Shown one piece after another: positions 58,521 to 64,000 of a stretch of 64,000 nucleotides of DNA (position 1 is the stretch's first letter; each line of letters opens with the position of its first letter). This DNA is from DASZFV01 sp036494575 (GTDB lineage: Bacteria; Myxococcota_A; Polyangia; Fen-1088). The stretch covers positions 1 to 64,000 of the forward strand of contig DASXOE010000154.1 of NCBI GenBank assembly GCA_036494575.1, in the 5' to 3' direction. The notes beneath the pieces are model-generated. The model was given only the letters and a program-made list of their open reading frames with translations, was not told the DNA's origin and ran no database searches. The translations under genes and the position numbers were made by a program.

Positions 58521-59057
58521 TCAACCTCGCTCTCTCGTGAGGTTGCGCCTGGACGAGGCCGATGACGATGACGAGAACGTCCGCGTCTTCATGCGGTCGA
58601 TGTAGAGCGTCCCGTTCAAGTGATCGATCTCGTGCTGCAGGATGCGCGCGTACCAGCCGGCCGCGCGGATCGTGACGGGCTGGCCGCGGTGATCGAGCGC
58701 CTCGACGGTCACGGCGCGCGCGCGCGGCACGAGCGCCTGGAAACCCTCGACGCTGAGGCAGCCCTCGTAGTGCTCGACGACCTCGTCGCCCAGCGTGAGG
58801 CGCGGCGTCGCGATGACGTGGAAGGGGATGGGCTTGCGCTCCTGCGCCTCGCTCTCGCCCACGTCCTCGATGACCGCGAGCTGCAGGGGCACGCCCACCT
58901 GCGGCGCCGCCAGCCCCACGCCGGGCGCGTCGCGCATCGTCTCGCGCATGAGCTCGATGAGCTGCTGGAGCTCGGCCGTCGCGAGGTCGGCCGCCGTGAG
59001 GGGCCCCGCCTGCGCGCGCAGCACGGGATCGCCGGTCTGGACGATCTTCAGGAGCAC
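58521..59057 (-). CDS. def: Peptide deformylase
   Basis: 178 residues. It removes the N-formyl group from nascent proteins, with Fe2+ or similar metal. All three motifs are present: GVGLAAPQ (residues 46-53), EGCLS (98-102, with the metal-binding Cys100) and QHEIDHLNG (141-149; His142 and His146 metal ligands, Glu143 catalytic). The C-terminus carries a basic Ser/Arg tail of about 20 residues. Single gene, no fmt gene next to it. Confidence 0.97.
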   Translation of the reverse strand: MLLKIVQTGDPVLRAQAGPLTAADLATAELQQLIELMRETMRDAPGVGLAAPQVGVPLQLAVIEDVGESEAQERKPIPFHVIATPRLTLGDEVVEHYEGCLSVEGFQALVPRARAVTVEALDHRGQPVTIRAAGWYARILQHEIDHLNGTLYIDRMKTRTFSSSSSASSRRNLTRERG

Positions 59058-59127
59058 GCGCGCATTGTCGCACGATCGCCCGCCGCGGCGGCATGACCTC
59101 GGCTACCATGCGGCGCCGAGCCGCCGC

Positions 59128-60189
59128 GTGTCCGCGTCCACGTCCATATCCGCAGGCATCGAGATGCGCGGCCTGCGCAAGGTCTACCCCGCGCCCAAGG
59201 CGCGTCGCGGGCGCGGCCCTGGGGCCGGCCTCGCGGGCCCCCCGCGCATGCCGCCGGGCGCCGCCATGGCGCCCACGGGTGGCACGCTCACGGCCGCGGG
59301 CATCGTCGCGCTCGACGGGCTCGATCTCTCGGTGGGTGAGGGCGAGTTCTTCGGGCTGCTCGGGCCCAACGGCGCCGGGAAGACGACGACCATCGGCATC
59401 CTCACGACGCGCGTGCTGCCGTCGGGCGGGCAGGCGTCCATCGGCGGCGCCGACGTCGTCGCGGAGGCCGTGGCCGTGCGGCGCCGCATCGGTGTCGTGC
59501 CGCAACGGTCGAACCCGGATCGCGGCCTCGACGTCCTCGAGAACCTGACTTTTCACGCGGCGTACTTCGGCTTCCCGCGCGCGGCCTCGCGCGCCCGCGC
59601 GCTTGGCATCCTCGAGCGTCTCGGGCTCGCCGATCGCGCCCTCGCGCGCATCGACGCGCTGTCGGGCGGGCAGCTCCAGCGGCTCATGATCGCGCGCGCG
59701 CTCGTGCACGAGCCGCGCGTGATTTTCCTCGACGAGCCGACGGTGGGGCTCGATCCGCAGGCGCGCCTCGCGCTGTGGGAGATCCTGCGCGGGCTGCACG
59801 CCGAGGGCCGCACGATCGTCATGACGACGCACTACATGGAGGAGGCCGAGAAGCTCTGCGCGCGGGTCGCGATCGTCGACCGCGGCAAGCTCCTGGCCTG
59901 CGACGCCCCCGAGGCGCTCAAGAAGCAGGCGCCGGGCGGAACGCTCGTCGAGCTCACGCTCGACGGGGAGGCGGCCCCGGCGCGAGAGGCGGCGCGCGCC
60001 GTCGCGGGCGTGCTCGACGTCGTGAGCGACGGCGCCATGCTGCGCGTGTACCACCCGCAGGGCGGCGAGGCCGTGGCGCGACTCATCGGCGTCGTGCAGG
60101 GCGCCGGGCGGCAGGTCACGAACATCCGTCTCGTGCCGCCCAACCTCGAGACGCTCTTCCTCTCGCTCACGGGAAGGAAGCTCGACTGA
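59128..60189 (+). CDS. ABC-2-type transporter ATP-binding protein
   Basis: 353 residues from GTG 59128, so that the first strand (IEMRGLRKVYP) is complete; an ATG at 59164 would cut it. Seen: Walker A GPNGAGKTT, LSGGQLQRLMIARAL signature, DEPTVGLDP Walker B region, and a terminal DUF4162-like domain. Between the first strand and the second lies an unusual Gly/Pro-rich insertion of about 35 residues (APKARRGRGPGAGL...). It pairs with the permease gene that overlaps by 1 nt. Predicted export of a drug, lipid or polysaccharide. Confidence 0.93.
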   Translation: MSASTSISAGIEMRGLRKVYPAPKARRGRGPGAGLAGPPRMPPGAAMAPTGGTLTAAGIVALDGLDLSVGEGEFFGLLGPNGAGKTTTIGILTTRVLPSGGQASIGGADVVAEAVAVRRRIGVVPQRSNPDRGLDVLENLTFHAAYFGFPRAASRARALGILERLGLADRALARIDALSGGQLQRLMIARALVHEPRVIFLDEPTVGLDPQARLALWEILRGLHAEGRTIVMTTHYMEEAEKLCARVAIVDRGKLLACDAPEALKKQAPGGTLVELTLDGEAAPAREAARAVAGVLDVVSDGAMLRVYHPQGGEAVARLIGVVQGAGRQVTNIRLVPPNLETLFLSLTGRKLD

Positions 60190-60989
60190 TGGCGCCCGCG
60201 CGCGAGACGCCGACGCTGGGCGCGGGGCGCGTGTTCTGGGCGCTCCTCGCGCGCGACGTCGTCGTCGTGCGCCGCGAGCTGGTGTACTTCCTCATGCGCA
60301 CGGCCATGCAGCCGCTCATGTTCGCCGTCGTCTTCGGCTACCTCTTGCCGAAGATGGGCTTCGTGCGGCCGGGCTACACCTCGGCGCTGCTGCCGGGCGT
60401 GCTGGCCGTCTCGCTGGCGCTCGCCGCCGTGCAGTCCGTCGCGCTGCCCATGGTCACCGACTTCGGCTTCTCGCGCGAGATCGAGGATCGCCTGCTCGCG
60501 CCCATTCCGAGCTCGCTCGTCGCCCTCGAGAAGGTCGTGTCCGGCACGCTGCAGGCGCTCATCGCGGCGCTCTTCGTGCTGCCCGTCGCGCGCCTCATCA
60601 TGGGGCCCATCGCCGGGCTCTCGCTGGCCCACGTGGGCACGATCGTCCTCGTGACGGTCTTCGGCGCCGTCGCCTTCAGCATGATGGGCCTCTACCTCGG
60701 CTGCGTCGTGGCGGCGCAACAGATCGGCCTGCTCTTCGGCATCGTCGTCGCGCCGATGATCATGTTCGGCTGCGCCTACTACCCGTGGCGCGGTCTCGAC
60801 GCCGCGCCCGTCGTGAAATACGTCGTGCTCGTGAACCCGCTCACCTACATCTCCGAGGGACTGCGCGGCGTGCTCGTCCCCGCGATGCCGCACATGCCGC
60901 TGCGGGCCGTGCTCGCGGCGCTCACCGTGATCACGCTCGTCTTCTGGCGCCTCGGGCTGCGCGCCTTCATGAAGCGCGCGGTGGGCTGA
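60189..60989 (+). CDS. ABC-2-type transporter permease
   Basis: 266 residues from ATG 60189, where the start overlaps the ATPase stop by 1 nt (TGATG). Six membrane helices with the ABC-2 pattern (MFGCAYYPWRGLDAAPVVKYVVLVNPLTYISEGLRGVL, the conserved loop before the last helix). Translationally coupled to the ATPase, forming one exporter of the DrrB/NodJ-type. Substrate unknown. Confidence 0.92.
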   Translation: MAPARETPTLGAGRVFWALLARDVVVVRRELVYFLMRTAMQPLMFAVVFGYLLPKMGFVRPGYTSALLPGVLAVSLALAAVQSVALPMVTDFGFSREIEDRLLAPIPSSLVALEKVVSGTLQALIAALFVLPVARLIMGPIAGLSLAHVGTIVLVTVFGAVAFSMMGLYLGCVVAAQQIGLLFGIVVAPMIMFGCAYYPWRGLDAAPVVKYVVLVNPLTYISEGLRGVLVPAMPHMPLRAVLAALTVITLVFWRLGLRAFMKRAVG

Positions 60990-61733
60990 TCAGATCGGCG
61001 GCTCGTCGCCAGGCTGCGGCTCGTTGCCCCAGACGAGAATGCCGTCGATGTACGCCGTGATCTTCGTCGACGGGGCGGCCGCTCCCATCGCCGAGCAGTC
61101 GTACGAAAAATCGTCGGTCTGAACGATCGGCGAGAAGTCCTTGTTGTGCAGCCGCAGCTGGATCTGGCCGGTCTCGAGCAGCGGATCGAGCGCGAAGGCG
61201 CCCACCTTGAACGCGATCTCGACGTACTCGTTCGCCTTGGGCTTGGGCGGCATCACGGCCACGAACTTGGGCCCGGGCGTGTCGGCCGACGTGACGATGT
61301 TCGTGCAGCCGAGGTTCGCGACGTCGCAATCGAGCTCCTGCTGCTTGCCCGCGTCGATCGTGTACCAGTAACGCAAGCTCAGGTCCGACAGCGCGAAGGA
61401 GAGCGAGCCCTCGTTCGTGACGTCGAGGACGAAGCTGGCCTGCCCCGTGTCGTTGCTGCGGCAGGTATACAGGACCTTGACCTGCGGCGCGCCGGCGTCG
61501 TCCGCGTCCACCGGGCCAGCGGCGCCGGCCAGGCCCTCGGCATCCGCCGCGCCGACTGCGCCCGCCGCGCCTGTCGCACCGCCGCCGGCGTATCCCGCGG
61601 CTAGACCGGGGCCGCCGTCCTGGGACCGGTTTCGGTAATACTGATCGGCGCCCTGACACGCGGCGCTGGTCGCCGCCGCCAGCAGGCAGGCCGCGAGAGC
61701 GAGGCGGCGCGGATTGGTTTTCACCGGCGGCAC
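60990..61733 (-). CDS. Lipoprotein with CBM3-type cellulose-binding domain
   Basis: 247 residues. A lipobox in TSAAC (about residue 26) is followed by a Gly/Ala linker (about 40-80). The folded part matches carbohydrate-binding module family 3: VKVLYTCRSNDTG...FVLDVTNEGS...LSDLSLRYWYTID and FSPIVQTDDFSYDCS. Such modules bind crystalline cellulose or related polymers. No glycoside-hydrolase domain is in the protein. Surface-located binding to plant-like polysaccharide fits predatory or soil life, but is inference. Convergent with the permease gene, with adjacent stops. Confidence 0.85.
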   Translation of the reverse strand: MPPVKTNPRRLALAACLLAAATSAACQGADQYYRNRSQDGGPGLAAGYAGGGATGAAGAVGAADAEGLAGAAGPVDADDAGAPQVKVLYTCRSNDTGQASFVLDVTNEGSLSFALSDLSLRYWYTIDAGKQQELDCDVANLGCTNIVTSADTPGPKFVAVMPPKPKANEYVEIAFKVGAFALDPLLETGQIQLRLHNKDFSPIVQTDDFSYDCSAMGAAAPSTKITAYIDGILVWGNEPQPGDEPPI

Positions 61734-61863
61734 GCGCCGATCCTAGACCGCTTTCGAGCTGATTTCGATCTGGCCCGGGTCTCAACGGGGCCGTCAGGTT
61801 TCGAGAGAGGCGCAGAGTCCAGGTTGAATGACCCGTTTTGCGCGGGGAGGCGTCTCTTCCCCC

Positions 61864-62730
61864 ATGATGACGGTCTCGTCGGTTCGCGTGACCTCGGGCT
61901 CGCGTCGCGTCGCGTGGCTGGCCGCGGCGGTGCTCGCGTTCGTGGCGTGCGGCGGGGGCGGACCCCGCGTCGCGGGCGCGCCCGGCGGCGGAGGTACGAC
62001 GGGCGCCTCGGGAACCGGGGCGGTGGCCGGCACGACGGGCGGCGGCGGAGCTTCCGGCGATTCCGGCGTCGCGGGCGCGCCCGGTGTCGCGGGCGGCGGC
62101 GCGGGCGCGACGGGGACGGCCGGCGCGGCGGGTGGCGCCGGCGCGGCCGGGCAGGGCGGCGGCGGTGGGGTCGTCGACGCGGGGAGCGGCGTCGCTCCCG
62201 AGGCGGGGAGCGACGCCCCGGCCGGTCCGTTCACGCTGACGAGCAGCGCCTTCATCGAGGGGATGGAGATCCCGCTTCCGTACAAGTGCGCGGAGGTGCA
62301 GCCCGCGGGCATGAATCAGTCGCCGCCGCTCGCCTGGACGCCAGGCCCGCCCGGCACGATGAGCTACGCCGTGACGCTCAACCACGCGGCCGCCGACAAT
62401 TCGGCGCACTGGGCGCTGTGGGACATCCCAGCCACGATGACCTCGCTCGCCGCCAATGTCGACCATGTCGCCATGCCGCCCTTGCCCGCGGGCGCCCGGC
62501 AGGGCACGCAGAACCTCGACGGCTTCACGGGCATCGGCTACCTGGGTCCGTGCCCGCAGGCCGTGGGCGCGCGGCAGACGTACCGGTTCACGGTGTGGGC
62601 GTTGAAGGTGGCGACACTAGGCGGCGTGACGTCCTCCTCGACGACCGCCGCCGCGCAGACCGCCATCAAGAACGCCGCGCTGCCCGGCGGCTCCGCCACC
62701 CTCACGGGCACGCAGATCCGGTCCAACTAG
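61864..62730 (+). CDS. PEBP-family (YbhB/YbcL-like) lipoprotein
   Basis: About 288 residues from ATG 61864 (an ATG at 61828 would lengthen the signal). Lipobox VAC near residue 29 after AWLAAAVLAFVAC, then a ~100-residue Gly/Ala linker. The folded part is a phosphatidylethanolamine-binding protein fold: FTLTSSAFIEGMEIPLPYKCAE, NQSPPLAWTPGPPGTMSYAVTLNH, SAHWALWDIP and a C-terminal YRFTVWALKV. The Asp/His ligand pattern (DIP, HW) is kept. Role of bacterial PEBPs is unclear. Divergent from the CBM3 gene. Confidence 0.87.
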   Translation: MMTVSSVRVTSGSRRVAWLAAAVLAFVACGGGGPRVAGAPGGGGTTGASGTGAVAGTTGGGGASGDSGVAGAPGVAGGGAGATGTAGAAGGAGAAGQGGGGGVVDAGSGVAPEAGSDAPAGPFTLTSSAFIEGMEIPLPYKCAEVQPAGMNQSPPLAWTPGPPGTMSYAVTLNHAAADNSAHWALWDIPATMTSLAANVDHVAMPPLPAGARQGTQNLDGFTGIGYLGPCPQAVGARQTYRFTVWALKVATLGGVTSSSTTAAAQTAIKNAALPGGSATLTGTQIRSN

Positions 62731-62732
62731 GG

Positions 62733-62753
62733 CTCGCGACCGAAGGTCGCGAG
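62733..62753 (+). terminator. Stem-loop after the PEBP gene
   Basis: A perfect 9-bp stem CTCGCGACC/GGTCGCGAG (62733-62741 / 62745-62753) with a GAA loop starts 2 nt after the PEBP stop, without a T-run. Probable terminator, possibly Rho-assisted. Confidence 0.55.
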
Positions 62754-62783
62754 GTGGGGGGCAGGGCGTGGAGGCCCCGACGT

Positions 62784-62812
62784 GAGCCCGTTGCCGCTAG
62801 GCAAACGGGCTC
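62784..62812. other. Second hairpin between the PEBP and HEAT-like genes
   Basis: GAGCCCGTT (62784-62792) pairs with AACGGGCTC (62804-62812); an inner GCC/GGC pair adds 3 bp with one bulged A. It lies 59 nt before the HEAT-like gene. Function not known; may terminate or regulate. Confidence 0.5.
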
Positions 62813-62870
62813 CTAGCCGTTCGACTCGAAAACAGGACGACGGGACCCGCGGGGTGGTAACTCTGAGGGC

Positions 62871-63854
62871 GTGAGGTTTCGCGTTTGGCTCCTGGCTGGC
62901 GTCGCCGGACTGGGCGCCGCCGTGCTCGGGTCGGCGCCCGGCGCGGCGGCGGTCAAGACGGCGCGTCCGCGCGGCGTGAACGCGCGCACGGGCCGCGCGA
63001 CGCCGCCGTTCTCCGAGCTCGTCAAGGCGGCGCGCAAGAACGATCGCGCGGCCCTCGAGCGGCTCGCCGGCCGCTTCGGCGTGGCCCGCCTCGCCGAGGG
63101 CGTGCGCGCGCCCGACACGGCGGTCGTGCAGTCGGCGCTCGCGGCGCTCCCCTTTGCGCGCGGGGGCGTCCTGCTCGCGGCCACGGTCGCCGAGCGGCTC
63201 GACGCCGCCGACCCGGCGCTCGCGACGGCTGCGGCGCGCACGCTCGGCGCGCTGCTCGACGGCGACGCGCCGGCCGAGCTCGCCGAGTGGGAGGTGCCGC
63301 CCGACGTCGTGGCCCGCGCCTGCGGCGGCCTGCGTTCCCTCGCGACGCGCACCGACGCCCCGCCGTCCGTCCGCCTCGCGGCGCTCGACGCGCTCGCCGG
63401 CGCGCAGGGCGCTTGTCCGGCGCTCCCCGATCTGGCGGCCCTGCTGCTGCATGATCTCGTGCCCGCCGTGCGCCGCGCGGCCGCGCTCCTTCTTCCGGCG
63501 GGCGACGTGCGTTCTCAGATCCCCCTGCGCGAGGGTCTGGCCGATCCCGATCCGGCCGTGAGCGGCGCGTGCGCGGCGGTGGTCTGCCGGCGCGTCGATC
63601 CTTCGGCTTCCGCGGCCGCGGCCCGCGCGCGCCACGATGCGCTCGTCGAGCAGGCGACGGCGGCGGCGCGCGCGATCGCGGCGGCACCCGCGACGCGGCC
63701 CGAGGACGCCGTCGAGATGCTGGCCTGCCTCGCCGCCGCCGGCACGCCGGCCGATCGCGCGCTCCTCGAGAAGCTGCGCGGCGGCGGCGCTCCGCCCGTG
63801 CGCGAGCGCGCGGCGCTGCTCCTCGGCGGCGCCGCGCCCGGCAAGCCCGAATGA
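62871..63854 (+). CDS. HEAT-like helical-repeat protein with signal peptide
   Basis: 327 residues from GTG 62871. Signal peptide about 1-27 (VWLLAGVAGLGAAVLGSAPGAAA). The mature part is a string of Ala/Leu/Arg-rich helix pairs with HEAT/armadillo-type patterns (DPALATAAARTLGALLDGDAPAEL, PAVRRAAALLLPAGDVRSQIPLREGLADPDPAVSGACAAVVCRRV). Predicted periplasmic scaffold. Its stop overlaps the start of murJ by 4 nt (ATGA), so the two genes are co-translated, an unusual neighbour for a flippase. Confidence 0.78.
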   Translation: MRFRVWLLAGVAGLGAAVLGSAPGAAAVKTARPRGVNARTGRATPPFSELVKAARKNDRAALERLAGRFGVARLAEGVRAPDTAVVQSALAALPFARGGVLLAATVAERLDAADPALATAAARTLGALLDGDAPAELAEWEVPPDVVARACGGLRSLATRTDAPPSVRLAALDALAGAQGACPALPDLAALLLHDLVPAVRRAAALLLPAGDVRSQIPLREGLADPDPAVSGACAAVVCRRVDPSASAAAARARHDALVEQATAAARAIAAAPATRPEDAVEMLACLAAAGTPADRALLEKLRGGGAPPVRERAALLLGGAAPGKPE

Positions 63855-64000
63855 CGACGCCGACGCCGCCCGCCCCGATCGCCGAGTCTCGCGGCAGCAT
63901 GGCGCGCGGCGCGCGCAAGGTCAGCGCCCTCACGATGCTCTCGCGCCTGCTCGGCCTCGTGCGCGAGCAGATCTTCGCGCTCACGCTCGGCGCGAGCGCC
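63851..64000 (+). CDS. murJ: MurJ/MviN lipid II flippase, N-terminal fragment (truncated by window end)
   Basis: 50 codons from ATG 63851 to the window edge. The segment KVSALTMLSRLLGLVREQIFALTLGASA is the first helix of the MurJ/MviN family (SxxTxxSRxxGxxRE). MurJ moves lipid II across the inner membrane for peptidoglycan synthesis. About 90% of the gene is missing, so its family is judged from this one helix. Confidence 0.78.
   Translation, partial: MTTPTPPAPIAESRGSMARGARKVSALTMLSRLLGLVREQIFALTLGASA

Overview
The window is very GC-rich and reads as chromosomal DNA of a Myxococcota (delta-proteobacterial, Polyangia-like) organism. The main clues are a Cys-rich repeat lipoprotein of a type common in that phylum, a beta-propeller/beta-helix protein with a MYXO-CTERM-like C-terminal anchor (Gly-Cys, membrane segment, Arg cluster), many Ala/Gly/Asp-rich lipoproteins, and near-absolute G/C at third codon positions. 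That base bias creates long open frames opposite or out of phase with the real genes (up to 1453 codons); they are not annotated. No tRNA, rRNA, insertion sequence, phage or CRISPR was seen.

Layout: 1-4446 (-) is the 5' part of a repeat-rich lipoprotein whose end lies outside the window. 4557-7262 (-) holds a small membrane protein and an acyl-CoA dehydrogenase / enoyl-CoA hydratase-like / RidA operon. 7323-9953 (+) is fmdB-groES-groEL with a good promoter, a CIRCE half-site, a foldable groES-groEL spacer and a clear terminator. 9988-17048 (-) has a DyP peroxidase, an SDR enzyme overlapping a frataxin homologue, an HtrA protease, TatC, a long-tailed TatB and a metallo-beta-lactamase-fold protein lacking its first metal motif. 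17107-25092 has a PqqD-domain/membrane-fusion protein, a DUF3516-type helicase, a lamin-tail lipoprotein and the MYXO-CTERM protein. 25286-31936 is mostly housekeeping (J-domain protein, GpmI, PssA, RlmH, RsfS) plus two unassigned proteins.

31954-36964 contains a prepilin peptidase and then a tight (+) operon of RibD-C reductase, MDR dehydrogenase, PTPS/QueD-like protein with Glu at the catalytic Cys position, and GT4 glycosyltransferase, meeting a convergent CDP-alcohol phosphotransferase. This looks like an uncharacterised pterin-linked pathway. 37032-42105 has a PilZ protein, Spy/CpxP-like and small envelope proteins, and the GDP-mannose pair PMM/PGM plus ManC. 42252-47943 has a 1249-residue TPR-like protein, an ECF sigma / zinc-finger anti-sigma operon and a small lipoprotein.

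48008-52445 (-) is a compact ethanolamine ammonia-lyase operon: eutB, eutC, a single gene fusing EutL shell protein to EutT adenosyltransferase, and a methyltransferase, all touching or overlapping by 4 nt. 52469-57923 has DUF3565, two alpha/beta hydrolases, a 57-residue peptide with two near-identical 21-residue KAGG...NHxR repeats behind a foldable leader, a TAXI-family binding protein and HisD. 58103-64000 has a low-complexity acidic protein, peptide deformylase, an ABC exporter pair, a CBM3 lipoprotein, a PEBP lipoprotein, a HEAT-like protein and the start of murJ.

Most promising observations: the EutL-EutT fusion operon, the repeat peptide at 54969-55142, and the pterin/glycosyl cluster at 32944-36964.
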